DNA from: Chromatiaceae bacterium
Lineage (GTDB): Bacteria; Pseudomonadota; Gammaproteobacteria; Chromatiales; Chromatiaceae
DNA length: 64,000 nt
Assembly (NCBI GenBank): GCA_024235395.1
Contig: JACKMK010000002.1
Coordinates: 1-64,000 of the forward strand
Reading direction: 5' to 3'
The first letter of the stretch is position 1. Each line of letters begins with the position of its first letter. This document shows positions 34,915-44,545 of this stretch, one piece after another. A model generated the notes under the pieces. That model worked only from the letters and a program-made list of their open reading frames with translations, ran no database searches and had not been told where the DNA came from. The position numbers were made by a program, and so were the translations under genes.

Positions 34915-36045
34915 GTGTGTCTCAGTCAGAACTTTGGGAATGTCGGAATCGGTGTGTTTGATTTCCTCGTAGGTCTGGCGGCGCTGGTCTTCGGCGCCGA
35001 GCTGCTGGTGCGCGGTGCCTCAAAGCTGGCCCTTTCGTGGGGCGTGTCGTCTCTGGTGGTCGGTCTGACGGTGGTCTCCTTCGGTACCAGTGCTCCCGAA
35101 CTTGCGGTGTCTGTGCAATCGGCGTGGTCCGGGCAGGTGGATATCGCCCTGGGCAACGTGGTCGGTAGCAACCTGTTCAACGTGTTGGTCATTCTCGGTC
35201 TGTCGGCCCTGATCTCGCCGCTGCTGGTACATCAGCAGCTCATCCGCCAGGAGGTGCCGATCATGATTGGCGTGAGCCTGCTGCTTTGGGCAATGGCCGT
35301 GGATGGCGGCATCAGCCGTTGGGAGGGACTGCTCCTCACCGGGCTGCTGATCGGCTACACCGTCATGCTGATTCGCCAGAGCCGGCGCGAGACTGCCACG
35401 ACCCAGGTTGCCGTCGATGCCGAGTACGCGCAGGCCTTCGACGGCACGCCACGGGGTTGGGACGCGCACTGGGGTGTGCAGCTGCTCCTCATCCTTACGG
35501 GTTTGGTCCTGCTGGTGGTCGGTGCAAACTGGCTGGTGGAGGCCGCGGTTCGATTTGCCCAGGACCTCGGCGTCAGCGAATTGATCATCGGGCTGACGAT
35601 CGTCGCCGCCGGCACCTCGCTGCCGGAGCTGGCCACGTCGCTGATGGCCGCCGTGCGCGGAGAGCGCGATATCGCGGTAGGTAACGTAGTCGGCAGCAAC
35701 ATATTCAACATCCTGGCGGTCCTGGGTGTCTCGGCGAGTGTCGCGCCAGCCGATCTTGCAGTGCCGCCGACCATGCTGGTTTTCGACCTGCCCGTGATGG
35801 TGGCCGTGGCGGTGGCCTGCCTGCCGGTATTTTTCACCGGGTCGCTGATCGCCCGTTGGGAGGGGGCGCTGTTCCTGACGCTGTATGCCGCCTATGCCCT
35901 CTATCTGATTCTCCACGCCATCGGTCACGACGGCGTACCAGGCTACGACGCAGCAATGGGCGGCTTCGTGATACCGCTGGTAGCGGTCACCCTGCTGGTG
36001 CTGGCTTGGCGGCATTGGCGGGCAGGACCCGGCCAGAAGCGGTGA
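34915..36045 (+). CDS. CaCA-family Na+/Ca2+ (cation) exchanger
   Basis: A 376-residue YrbG-like inner-membrane antiporter with about 10 helices. Both alpha repeats are clear: GTSAPELAVSVQSAW...GNVVGSNLFNVL and GTSLPELATSLMAAV...GNVVGSNIFNIL, with the acidic ion-binding Glu in each. The start is uncertain: GTG 34915 is the first in frame, and GTG 34954 (VFDFLVGLAALVFGAELLV) would begin just before helix 1. It follows the exporter-UspA gene by 146 bases. Ion specificity (Ca2+, Na+ or K+) cannot be told. Confidence 0.85.
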   Translation: MCLSQNFGNVGIGVFDFLVGLAALVFGAELLVRGASKLALSWGVSSLVVGLTVVSFGTSAPELAVSVQSAWSGQVDIALGNVVGSNLFNVLVILGLSALISPLLVHQQLIRQEVPIMIGVSLLLWAMAVDGGISRWEGLLLTGLLIGYTVMLIRQSRRETATTQVAVDAEYAQAFDGTPRGWDAHWGVQLLLILTGLVLLVVGANWLVEAAVRFAQDLGVSELIIGLTIVAAGTSLPELATSLMAAVRGERDIAVGNVVGSNIFNILAVLGVSASVAPADLAVPPTMLVFDLPVMVAVAVACLPVFFTGSLIARWEGALFLTLYAAYALYLILHAIGHDGVPGYDAAMGGFVIPLVAVTLLVLAWRHWRAGPGQKR

Positions 36046-36265
36046 GCGCTTCGGTGAAATCCGATCGGCCGACCGGGTGGGTCTCCCGCTTTTGATGCCG
36101 GCCGGCGACGCGGCTCACGCATGCCGGTTCATGCGGACAACCAAAGCCAGCTGGGCATCCCATGGATTCCGGTACACGCGTTCGTCGGTGTCCCTGCGTC
36201 GCGGCCTAAAGGAACGGCATCGGCAACCGATCTCCTGCTTGATGTCCCCGGAGCCCGTCTTACCG

Positions 36266-36703
36266 ATGAACCTCTCCCCGTGGCTGCTCGTCGCAGCGAG
36301 TCTGGTTGCCGCACCGGCCCATGCCGGGGGTGCCGCATGTGTGATGGCCAAGTACCAGGGGGTCACGATGGACTATGCGCTGGCGGTCGGCACCGAGCAT
36401 CCGTCGCTGGCGCAGGAGGCCGCGGAACGCGAACTGCGCGACAAGGGCTATGCCGATTTCCAGCAGCACCTGGACGTGATCCGCGCGCAGAACCTGAGCA
36501 ATCTCGAGCATGCCCATGTGATCGTGATCCGCAGCGAATTCGAGGACTTTCGCGGCAAGCCGCGCAGCGCGATGGGTTGTGGATTCAGCGGCCGTTCCTA
36601 CCGTGACGCCGAGCTCGACGCCGTACGTGACCTGCAGGCCCACTTCTGGGGCTGGAAACCGGACGCGCACGGTTACCGGGTGGTGCGCAAGTTCCAGTAT
36701 TGA
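36266..36703 (+). CDS. Small periplasmic protein of unknown function
   Basis: A 145-residue protein with a signal peptide (MNLSPWLLVAASLVAAPAHA|GG). The mature part has AACVMAKYQGVTMDYALAVGTEHPSLAQEA, then an RSEFEDFRGKPRSAMGCGFSG segment with a second Cys, so a disulfide is possible. ATG 36266 is chosen because the signal peptide begins there; the open frame upstream has no protein-like features. I do not recognise a family. It lies alone between the exchanger and soeA. Confidence 0.6.
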   Translation: MNLSPWLLVAASLVAAPAHAGGAACVMAKYQGVTMDYALAVGTEHPSLAQEAAERELRDKGYADFQQHLDVIRAQNLSNLEHAHVIVIRSEFEDFRGKPRSAMGCGFSGRSYRDAELDAVRDLQAHFWGWKPDAHGYRVVRKFQY

Positions 36704-36793
36704 CGCCCGTCACCGCGTCGTCGCACGGCGCCGGCGCTTATCCTGTCGCGACGCCGTTCCCGCGGCTGTCTGGCCCGGTGGCGCGTATCCGGT

Positions 36794-36822
36794 TTGATCC
36801 AAAACCGCCTAAAGATTAGAAT
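36794..36822 (+). promoter_or_regulatory. Sigma-70 promoter of soeABC
   Basis: TTGATC and TAGAAT are separated by exactly 17 bases in an AT-rich stretch, 50 bases upstream of the soeA ATG. The -10 matches consensus at 5 of 6 and the -35 at 4 of 6. Confidence 0.62.
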
Positions 36823-36872
36823 ATTAGCTGTTGTTTATGTAATCGGCACAGAGCCATCGGGCAGGGCGGTGA

Positions 36873-39779
36873 ATGTTGGATCCCAGGGTGCAAATCGGCC
36901 AGGACACCGGTCGGACCGAGGTCAAGAACACGACCTGCTATATGTGTGCCTGCCGCTGCGGCATTCGCGTCACGCTGCGCGACGGCGAGGTCCGGCACAT
37001 CGAGGGTAATCCCGACCATCCGCTGAACAAGGGTGTGATCTGCGCCAAGGGCGCCTCGGGGATCATGAAGCAGTACTCGCCGGCGCGCTTGACCCGGCCG
37101 CTGCTGCGTCGCACCGGCGGCGAGCGCGGCGCGTCCGACTTCGAGGAGATCTCCTGGGAACGGGCCTTCGAGATCATGCACGAACGGCTCGCCAGGCTGC
37201 GTGCCGAGGATCCGAAGCGGTTCGCGCTGTTCACCGGCCGCGACCAGATGCAGGCGCTGACCGGGATGTTCGCGAAGCAGTTCGGCACCCCGAACTATGC
37301 CGCGCACGGCGGTTTCTGCTCGGTGAACATGGCGGCCGGACTCATCTACACGATCGGCGGCTCGTTCTGGGAGTTCGGCGGCCCCGACCTCGATCGCGCC
37401 AAGCTGTTCGTGATGATCGGCACCGCCGAGGACCACCACTCGAACCCGCTGAAGATCGCGATCTCCAAGTTCAAACGCCGCGGCGGGCGGTTCATCTCGA
37501 TCAACCCGGTGCGCACCGGCTATTCGGCGATCGCCGACGAATGGGTGCCGATCAAGCCGGGGACCGACGGCGCGCTGCTGCTCGCGATCACCCACGAGAT
37601 CATCAAGCAGGGGCTGTACGACCGCGAGTTCCTGGTCGATTACACGAATGCCGCGGAGCTGGTGAATCTCGATTCGGCGTCAGACGACTTCGGCATGTTC
37701 ATCCGCACCGACAAGCCGGTCGAAGAGGGCTGTTTCGACGCACAGAACAAGCTGTGGTGGGACCGCAAGACCAACGGCCCGGTCGACGTACGCTGCGAGG
37801 GCTGCGACCCCTACCTGCTCGGCAGCTACGCGATCGACGGGCGACCGGTGAAGACCGCGTTCCAGATGCTCAAGGAACGGGTCGAGGAATACACGCCCGA
37901 ATGGGCCGCCGGTATCACCGGTATCCCGGTCGAGACGATCAAGCGCCTCGCACACGAGATGGGCGTCACCGCGCGCGATCAGAAGATCGAGCTGCCGATC
38001 CAGTGGACCGACGTCTGGGGTCGCGAGCACGGCTCGGTGTTCGGCAACCCGGTCGCATTCCACTCGATGCGCGGACTGGCCGCGCATTCCAACGGCTTCC
38101 AGACGATCCGCGCACTCGGCGTCCTGATGACGATCCTGGGGACCATCGACCGTCCCGGGGGCTTCCGTCACAAGGCACCCTTCCCGCGCCCGATCCCACC
38201 CTGTCCGAAGCCGCCGAAGGGTCCTCAGGGCGTACAGCCGAACACGCCGCTGGACGGCATGCCACTGGGTTGGCCGGCCGACCCGAACGATCTGTTTGTC
38301 GACGATGAAGGTAATCCGGTACGCATCGACAAGGGGTTCTCCTGGGAGTATCCGCTGTCGGTGCACGGCCTGATGCACAACGTCATCACCAATGCCTGGC
38401 GCGGCGATCCCTACAAGATCGATACGCTGTTGCTGTTCATGGCGAACATGGCGTGGAACTCGTCGATGAACACCGCGAAGGTGCGCGAGATGCTGGTCGA
38501 CAGGGACGACGACGGCGAGTACAAGATCCCGTTCATCATCGTGTGCGACGCCTTCCAGTCGGAGACGGTGGCGTTCGCCGACCTGGTGTTGCCCGATACG
38601 ACCTACCTGGAACGCCACGACGCCCTGTCGATGCTCGATCGGCCGATCTCCGAGTTCGACGGGCCGGTCGATTCGGTGCGCATCCCGGTGGTCGCCCCGA
38701 AGGGTGAGTGCAAGCCATTCCAGGAGGTGCTGATCGAACTCGGTACGCGACTGGGATTGCCGGCGTTCGTCGACGACAAAGGCGCGCGCAAGTTTCGTGA
38801 CTATCCGGATTTCATCATCAATTACGAGACTTCGCCGGGCTCCGGGATCGGTTTCCTCTCCGGCTGGCGCGGCAAGGGTGGCGAGAAGTTCCTGAAGGGC
38901 GAGCCGAACCCGCGCCAGTGGGAGATGTACGCCAAGAACAACTGCGTGTTCCACTACGAACTGCCCAAGTCGTACCAGTACATGCGCAACTGGAACAAGG
39001 GTTACCTGGAATGGGCGCGCGCGCACGGTATGACCCGCTACGCCGAACCGATCAACGTGCACATCTATTCCGAGGTCCTGCAGAAGTTCCGCCTGGCGGC
39101 ACAGGGCAGGCGACCGGGCAAGCGACCGCCGGCGCACCTCGCCAAGCGTGTCGCGACCTATTTCGATCCACTGCCGTTCTATCACGAGCCGCTCGAGGTC
39201 GAACTGGTCGATACCCAGGAATACCCGCTGAACGCGCTGACCCAGCGACCGATGGCGATGTACCACTCGTGGGACAGCCAGAATGCCTGGTTGCGCCAGA
39301 TCCATACCCACAACTACCTGTTCGTCAGTCCTCGCCTCGGTGCGGCGCAAGGCTTCGACGACGGCGACTGGGTATGGGTCGAATCGCCGCACGGCAAGGT
39401 GCGTTGCATGGCACGGTTCTCCGAATCGGTCGAGCCCGGCACCGTCTGGACCTGGAATGCGATCGGCAAGGCGTCGGGCGCCTGGGCGCTGCACCCGAAG
39501 GCGAACGAGTCGCAAAAGGGTTTCCTGTTGAATCACGTGATCGCCGAGGAGCTGCCCCCCAGCGAGGCCGGCGAACACCTGTCCAATTCAGACCCGGTGA
39601 CCGGTCAGGCGGCGTGGTTCGATGTGCGCGTCAAGGTGTACAAGGCCGATGACAGCGAGCCGCAGGCGAGCTATCCGCAGTTCAAGCCGCAACGGCGTTT
39701 GCCCGGTCAGGACGCCAAGCGTGGTCGCTGGCAGGCGTACTTCGCCGGCGTGTTCCGCCGCAAGACGGGCATCGAGTAG
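36873..39779 (+). CDS. soeA: Sulfite dehydrogenase (quinone), molybdopterin subunit SoeA
   Basis: A 968-residue DMSO-reductase-family molybdoenzyme, the catalytic subunit of the cytoplasmic SoeABC complex that oxidises sulfite to sulfate and passes electrons to quinone. The N-terminal [4Fe-4S] ligands are C22, C25, C29 and C57 (CYMCACRC...VICAKG). C149 in GGFCSVNMAAG is the likely Mo ligand. There is no Tat signal, consistent with cytoplasmic SoeA. Length and the SoeA-SoeB-SoeC order match Allochromatium vinosum. ATG 36873 is preceded by AGGGCGG. Tetrathionate or polysulfide reductase relatives would carry a Tat leader, which makes them less likely. Confidence 0.9.
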   Translation: MLDPRVQIGQDTGRTEVKNTTCYMCACRCGIRVTLRDGEVRHIEGNPDHPLNKGVICAKGASGIMKQYSPARLTRPLLRRTGGERGASDFEEISWERAFEIMHERLARLRAEDPKRFALFTGRDQMQALTGMFAKQFGTPNYAAHGGFCSVNMAAGLIYTIGGSFWEFGGPDLDRAKLFVMIGTAEDHHSNPLKIAISKFKRRGGRFISINPVRTGYSAIADEWVPIKPGTDGALLLAITHEIIKQGLYDREFLVDYTNAAELVNLDSASDDFGMFIRTDKPVEEGCFDAQNKLWWDRKTNGPVDVRCEGCDPYLLGSYAIDGRPVKTAFQMLKERVEEYTPEWAAGITGIPVETIKRLAHEMGVTARDQKIELPIQWTDVWGREHGSVFGNPVAFHSMRGLAAHSNGFQTIRALGVLMTILGTIDRPGGFRHKAPFPRPIPPCPKPPKGPQGVQPNTPLDGMPLGWPADPNDLFVDDEGNPVRIDKGFSWEYPLSVHGLMHNVITNAWRGDPYKIDTLLLFMANMAWNSSMNTAKVREMLVDRDDDGEYKIPFIIVCDAFQSETVAFADLVLPDTTYLERHDALSMLDRPISEFDGPVDSVRIPVVAPKGECKPFQEVLIELGTRLGLPAFVDDKGARKFRDYPDFIINYETSPGSGIGFLSGWRGKGGEKFLKGEPNPRQWEMYAKNNCVFHYELPKSYQYMRNWNKGYLEWARAHGMTRYAEPINVHIYSEVLQKFRLAAQGRRPGKRPPAHLAKRVATYFDPLPFYHEPLEVELVDTQEYPLNALTQRPMAMYHSWDSQNAWLRQIHTHNYLFVSPRLGAAQGFDDGDWVWVESPHGKVRCMARFSESVEPGTVWTWNAIGKASGAWALHPKANESQKGFLLNHVIAEELPPSEAGEHLSNSDPVTGQAAWFDVRVKVYKADDSEPQASYPQFKPQRRLPGQDAKRGRWQAYFAGVFRRKTGIE

Positions 39780-39794
39780 GAAAGGAGCGAGCCG

Positions 39795-40517
39795 ATGACA
39801 CAATTGGCCCTGGTGATCGATCTGAACGTCTGCGTCGGTTGTCACGCCTGCGTGACCTCGTGCAAGGAGTGGAACACCTCCGGATGGGCCGGCCCGATGG
39901 TCGATCACCACCCGTACGACGCCGATCCGACCGGCACCTTCTTCAATCGCGTGCAGATGTTCGAGATCGGTGAGTTCCCGAAGACCGAGACCGTGCACTT
40001 CCCGAAGAGCTGCCTGCACTGCGAAGAGCCGCCCTGTGTCCCGGTATGTCCGACCGGTGCCTCGTACAAACGCGCGGACAACGGCGTGGTGCTGGTCGAC
40101 TACGACAAGTGTATCGGCTGCAAGTACTGCTCCTGGGCCTGTCCGTACGGCGTGCGCGAACTCGACGAGCAGCAGAAGGTGATGAAGAAATGCACACTGT
40201 GCATCGACCGTATCACCGACCAGAGCCTGCCGGAGAAGGAGCGCAAACCGGCCTGCGTGCTGGCCTGCCCGACCACGGCGCGGCTGTTCGGCGATGTGCA
40301 TGATCCGGATTCCGAGGTATCGATCGCGATCCGCGAGAACGGTGGCTACCAGCTGATGCCGGAGTGGGGCACGCAGCCGGCGAACCACTATCTGCCACGC
40401 CGCAAGACGCGCATCCAGATCTTCGACGACGAACTGGAACGCGCCGACAATCCGCTGAAGAAAGAGGCACCGCTGCCGGCCGCAGAGGGCGAGACCCTCG
40501 ACGACGTGGCGTATTGA
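39795..40517 (+). CDS. soeB: Sulfite dehydrogenase iron-sulfur subunit SoeB
   Basis: A 240-residue electron-transfer subunit with four [4Fe-4S] Cys groups: CVGCHACVTSCKEWN, CLHCEEPPCVPVCP, CIGCKYCSWACP and CTLC...CVLACP. It begins 15 bases after soeA with GGAGCGAG as ribosome site. It carries electrons from SoeA to the membrane subunit SoeC. Size and motif order match DmsB/PsrB/SoeB, and the operon fixes the assignment. Confidence 0.9.
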   Translation: MTQLALVIDLNVCVGCHACVTSCKEWNTSGWAGPMVDHHPYDADPTGTFFNRVQMFEIGEFPKTETVHFPKSCLHCEEPPCVPVCPTGASYKRADNGVVLVDYDKCIGCKYCSWACPYGVRELDEQQKVMKKCTLCIDRITDQSLPEKERKPACVLACPTTARLFGDVHDPDSEVSIAIRENGGYQLMPEWGTQPANHYLPRRKTRIQIFDDELERADNPLKKEAPLPAAEGETLDDVAY

Positions 40518-40538
40518 TCGGGCCCCGGAGAAGACAAC

Positions 40539-41531
40539 ATGCATCCCGCGTTTTCCGTGATCTTTCTCACCACACTGATCGGTGCCGGGCAGGGGCTGTT
40601 CATGGCACTGGTCACCGGCCAGGTGTATTCACTCGCGAATCTGCTCGAGCCACAGGACAGCGTGAGCTTCTACGCCGCGGGTAGCATGCTGGCGCTGGTT
40701 CTGCTGGGTCTCGGCCTGATCGCCGCGGTGTTTCACCTCGGCAAACCGAGCTATTTTCTCACCCGCGCCTGGCGCGGAATCACCCAGTGGCGCACTTCGT
40801 GGCTGTCGCGCGAGTTGATCGCGCTGCCGGCATTCATGTTGCTGGTCGCGCTGTATGGCGGTGCACACTATTTCGGCCTGACCACGCCGTGGCTGGTGAT
40901 CAAGGGTCAGCTGCCGATCGATGCCACGCTGGTACTCGGCACCCTGGGCGTCCTGTCGGCGATCGTGCTGTTCATCTGCACCGCGATGATCTACGCCAGC
41001 CTGCGTTTTCTGCAGGAATGGCACACGCCGTTGACGGTCGCGAACTTCATGCTGTTCGGGTTGGCGTCCGGTTTCACACTGGCGGCGGCGTTCTCGGCCT
41101 GGATCGGCGCGGCACTGGTGACCTTCTACGGTGTCTGGGCGGTGATCTTCACGGTACTCGGTGCGATCACGCGCGGTTTCTCGATGTACCGCAATGCGCG
41201 CATCAAGCACAAATCGACCCTGCAGACGGCGATCGGCGTGCGTCACACGAAGATCCGGCAGAAGTCGATGGGCTTCATGGGCGGCGCGTTCAACACCCGC
41301 GAGTTCTTCCACGGCGCGACCGGTGCGACGCTGGCGACGGTCAAGCTGTTCTTTCTCGCAACGGTGTTCCTGGTGCCGGTCGTGCTGCTCGGCACCTCGA
41401 ACGTGCTCGAATCCGCGTACCTGCCGATGCTCGCGTTCGTCGTGCAGTACCTGGGGTTGATGGCGGAACGCTGGTATTTCTTTGCCGAGGCGCGGCATCC
41501 GCAGAATCTGTATTACCAGTCGGTTGCCTGA
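40539..41531 (+). CDS. soeC: Sulfite dehydrogenase membrane anchor SoeC
   Basis: A 330-residue DmsC/NrfD-like anchor with about eight membrane helices, including LALVLLGLGLIAAVFHLGKPSY after helix 2 and FMLLVALYGGAHYFGL. The HLGKP segment is characteristic of DmsC-like anchors. It anchors SoeAB on the cytoplasmic face and delivers electrons to quinone. It starts 21 bases after soeB and ends the operon; no terminator is obvious before the repeat element downstream. Confidence 0.88.
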   Translation: MHPAFSVIFLTTLIGAGQGLFMALVTGQVYSLANLLEPQDSVSFYAAGSMLALVLLGLGLIAAVFHLGKPSYFLTRAWRGITQWRTSWLSRELIALPAFMLLVALYGGAHYFGLTTPWLVIKGQLPIDATLVLGTLGVLSAIVLFICTAMIYASLRFLQEWHTPLTVANFMLFGLASGFTLAAAFSAWIGAALVTFYGVWAVIFTVLGAITRGFSMYRNARIKHKSTLQTAIGVRHTKIRQKSMGFMGGAFNTREFFHGATGATLATVKLFFLATVFLVPVVLLGTSNVLESAYLPMLAFVVQYLGLMAERWYFFAEARHPQNLYYQSVA

Positions 41532-41587
41532 CGCATCGGGTAGATTGGCTGGGGCGGTTTCGTTGCGCGCGGGCGGTTTTTGAGAGC

Positions 41588-41917
41588 GCTCGGCGGAGCG
41601 CGCCCGCGATCCTTTTCTTTGCGTGCCCAAAGAAAAGGACCCAAAAGAAAGGGCACCCGACGACTTGTCCCTCGCCGTAGGCGAGGGGTGCCCTGTGCTT
41701 CTCGCGTCGGGCGGCGCTCGGGAACTCGCTCCCTGGCGGTCGCTCAGACACCCCTCGCTTGGATCCGCCCGCCGCTGCGATGCTCGGCGGCGTCCAAGGG
41801 TCTCAGGGAGGCAGTGGCCGGTTACGCAGCACAGACCAAGCCTTGGGGTGCCCTTTTCTTTGGTTCGTTTCTTTTGGGCAAGCAGAAGAAATGAACAAGG
41901 TTTCAGTTTCGCCCTGG
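41588..41917. repeat. Palindromic intergenic repeat element with inverted ends
   Basis: The 538-base gap between soeC and the DUF389 gene is largely filled by a roughly 330-bp element. Its left end contains a perfect hairpin CCTTTTCTTT-N8-AAAGAAAAGG (41611-41638) followed by CCAAAAGAAAGGGCACCC (41641-41658). The right end has GGGTGCCCTTTTCTTTGG (41846-41863), its near-exact inverse, then TTCTTTTGGGCAAGC. An internal stem CCCTCGCC-gta-GGCGAGGG lies at 41669-41687. Translations (such as LFFACPKKRT) are the spurious ones commonly seen from intergenic repeats in proteobacteria. It has no transposase. Exact boundaries are uncertain. Confidence 0.65.
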
Positions 41918-42069
41918 TGCGCTGAGCCCAGCGCATCAACAAGAATCCCCTCCAACATCACTCAACGAGACGTGCTTCGGGTAGAAGATCCCGCGTTGCC
42001 CCGGTGACCCCGAGCATGCCGCGGTACAATCTCCGCGATCCCAACAGACACTATAAGGACGCGGACCCG

Positions 42070-43065
42070 ATGCGCCTGATCGAGATCGTCGCCGATGCCG
42101 GCCATACCGATACGCTGTCCGGGATTGCCGACCAGCACCAGATCACCGACTACTGGTGGGGTGCGTCGGCCGAGGACGGTCGTCGTTCGTTCCGCATGCT
42201 GGTCAACGACCAGCTACGCCAGACCGTGATGGATGCGCTGCAGAACGTGTTTGGTGGATCGGAAAACATCCGCATCGTCGTGCTGCCGGTGGACGCGGTG
42301 CTGCCACGCGAGCCCGAGGACCGCGAACTCGCCGCCGCAGCGACCCGCGAGGAGTTGTACAGCCAGATCGAGAAGGGGGTGCGGATCGACAGCAGTTTTC
42401 TGCTGCTGACCATCCTGTCGACCATCGTCGCGGCGATCGGGTTGATCGAGGACAACGTCGCGGTCGTCGTCGGTGCGATGGTGATCGCACCGTTGCTCGG
42501 GCCGAACATCGCGCTGGCGTTCGGTTCCACGCTGGGCGACGGCGCGCTGGTGTGGAAGGCGCTGCGTACCAGCCTGGTGGGCCTGGGCATTGCCTTTATG
42601 TTATCCCTGACGATCGGCCTGCTATGGCCGGTCGATGTCGCGCGCGGCGAGATGCTGGTCGCAAGCCGAGAGATACTGGCGCGCACCGACGTCGGGCTCG
42701 ATGGGGTCGCGCTGGCGCTGGCCGCGGGGGCGGCCGCGGTGCTGTCGTTGACCACCGGTCTGTCGTCGACGCTGGTCGGCGTGATGGTCGCGGTTGCGTT
42801 GTTGCCGCCGACCGCGACCATGGGCATGTTGCTCGGTGCCGGCTACCAACAACTCGCCGTCGGCGCGGCCTTGCTGCTCGCCGTCAACGTCGTCAGCGTG
42901 ATCGTCGCCGCCAAGATCGTGTTCATGATCAAGGGTGTCAGGCCGCGTACCTGGTATCAGCGCAGCAAGGCCCGCCAGTCGACGCTGATCTCCGGAGTCT
43001 TCTGGTTGGCGCTGCTGCTCGGCCTGTTGCTGATTGTCTATGCGCGCGACAAGGTAATGCTCTGA
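42070..43065 (+). CDS. TIGR00341/DUF389 membrane protein
   Basis: A 331-residue inner-membrane protein of the DUF389 family: a soluble N-terminal domain (about 1-110) and six or so helices with NVAVVVGAMVIAPLLGPNIALAFG and GLSSTLVGVMVAVALLPPTATMG. ATG 42070 (MRLIEIVADAGHTDTL) matches the family N-terminus and has AAGGA about 10 bases upstream; in-frame starts at 42004 and 42016 lack support. Function unknown; a transporter-like role is often assumed. Confidence 0.85.
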   Translation: MRLIEIVADAGHTDTLSGIADQHQITDYWWGASAEDGRRSFRMLVNDQLRQTVMDALQNVFGGSENIRIVVLPVDAVLPREPEDRELAAAATREELYSQIEKGVRIDSSFLLLTILSTIVAAIGLIEDNVAVVVGAMVIAPLLGPNIALAFGSTLGDGALVWKALRTSLVGLGIAFMLSLTIGLLWPVDVARGEMLVASREILARTDVGLDGVALALAAGAAAVLSLTTGLSSTLVGVMVAVALLPPTATMGMLLGAGYQQLAVGAALLLAVNVVSVIVAAKIVFMIKGVRPRTWYQRSKARQSTLISGVFWLALLLGLLLIVYARDKVML

Positions 43066-43112
43066 CGGCGACGAAGGATAATTAGAAGATTGCACTTCGA
43101 TCAGGTACAGCG

Positions 43113-44411
43113 ATGACGACCCCGGAACTGCTTGCCCCGGCCGGCACCCTGCGCAACATGCGCTATGCGTTCGCCTATGGCGCGGACGCCGTGTATGCGG
43201 GCATGCCACGCTACAGCCTGCGCGTACGCAACAACGACTTCCGGGAGGACAACCTGCGGACCGGGATCGACGAGGCACACCGTCAGGGACGCAAGTTCTT
43301 CGTCGCGACCAACGTGATGCCTCACGGCGCCAAGTTGAAGACCTTCGTCGACGACATAGCGCCGGTGGTCGCGATGCGGCCCGATGCGTTGATCATGGCC
43401 GATCCGGGCCTGATCATGCTGGTACGCGAGCGCTGGCCGGAGATGCCGATCCATCTCTCGGTGCAGGCGAACACCGTGAACGCCGCCGGTGTCCGCTTCT
43501 GGCAATCGGTCGGCCTGACGCGCGTGATACTGTCGCGCGAACTGTCCCTCGACGAGGTGGCGGAGATACGCCAGGCCTGTCCCGACATGGAGATCGAGGT
43601 GTTCGTGCACGGCGCCTTGTGTATTGCCTACTCTGGGCGCTGCCTGCTGTCGGGTTACTTCAACCACCGTGACGCCAACCAGGGCACCTGCACCAATTCC
43701 TGTCGCTGGGATTACAAGATCGCGCGCGAGGATCTGGACGCCGTCGCGCAGGTCCCGGTCTCTGAGATCAGGCGTCATCCGCGCGCCGACGAGGTGTATT
43801 ACCTCGAGGAGCGGGAACGTCCCGGTGAGTTCATGCCGATCTTCGAGGACGAACACGGCACCTACATCATGAATTCGCGCGATCTGCGTGCGGTCGAGCA
43901 CGTCCAGCGCCTCACCGAGATCGGGGTCGACTGCCTGAAGATCGAGGGGCGCACCAAGTCGCACTATTACACGGCGCGCACCACCCAGGTATACCGTCGG
44001 GCGATCGATGACGCGGCGGCCGGGCGGGCGTTCGACCCGGGGCTGCTCGCCGAGCTCGAGCATCTGGCGAATCGCGGCTACACCGACGGTTTTTTCCAGC
44101 GTCACCCGAGCCAGGAGATGCAGAGCTACCGCGAAGGGGCGTCACGCAGCACCCGGTCACAGTTCGTCGCCGAGGTGACCGGGGTGGACGCCGCGAGCGG
44201 GCTCGCCGAGCTGGCGGTGAAGAACAAGTTCAGCGTCGGTGACGAGCTGGAACTGGTCACGCCGGGCGGGAACCGGCGGTTTCGGCTGCAGGTGTTGTTC
44301 GATCGCGCGGGCAATCCGCTCGACGAGGCGCCGGGCGGTGGCTGGACCGTGAGGGTTGCGCTGCCGGCGCCGGCCGACCCGATGGGGTTGCTGACACGGA
44401 TTCTGGCGTAA
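43113..44411 (+). CDS. trhP: U32 peptidase-family tRNA hydroxylation protein TrhP (YegQ)
   Basis: A 432-residue peptidase U32-family protein; YegQ/TrhP takes part in prephenate-dependent 5-hydroxyuridine formation at tRNA position 34. The U32 signature EVFVHGALCIAYSGRCLLS is complete near residue 163, followed by further Cys (GTCTNSCRWDYK) that can bind an iron-sulfur cluster. LLAPAGTLRNMRYAFAYGADAVY at the N-terminus is typical. The C-terminal beta domain (about 340-432) is present. Other U32 members such as RlhA or UbiU/V are longer or lack this tail. Confidence 0.85.
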   Translation: MTTPELLAPAGTLRNMRYAFAYGADAVYAGMPRYSLRVRNNDFREDNLRTGIDEAHRQGRKFFVATNVMPHGAKLKTFVDDIAPVVAMRPDALIMADPGLIMLVRERWPEMPIHLSVQANTVNAAGVRFWQSVGLTRVILSRELSLDEVAEIRQACPDMEIEVFVHGALCIAYSGRCLLSGYFNHRDANQGTCTNSCRWDYKIAREDLDAVAQVPVSEIRRHPRADEVYYLEERERPGEFMPIFEDEHGTYIMNSRDLRAVEHVQRLTEIGVDCLKIEGRTKSHYYTARTTQVYRRAIDDAAAGRAFDPGLLAELEHLANRGYTDGFFQRHPSQEMQSYREGASRSTRSQFVAEVTGVDAASGLAELAVKNKFSVGDELELVTPGGNRRFRLQVLFDRAGNPLDEAPGGGWTVRVALPAPADPMGLLTRILA

Positions 44412-44545
44412 CGTCAAATAAGCGTCGCAATTCTTGTCATTGTTGGGAATCGCGTTTGTTCTTGATCCATATTAGGGAAATCGCTTGCCACCGCGCCTAT
44501 GATCCGCCGCCTTAAGGCAAATCATGGTCTGTCAGGGGGGGCGGC

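Noticed and set aside
41580..41894. Several reading frames with translations such as LFFACPKKRT
   Set aside because: These are the familiar spurious products of a palindromic intergenic repeat; all six frames are equally unconvincing.
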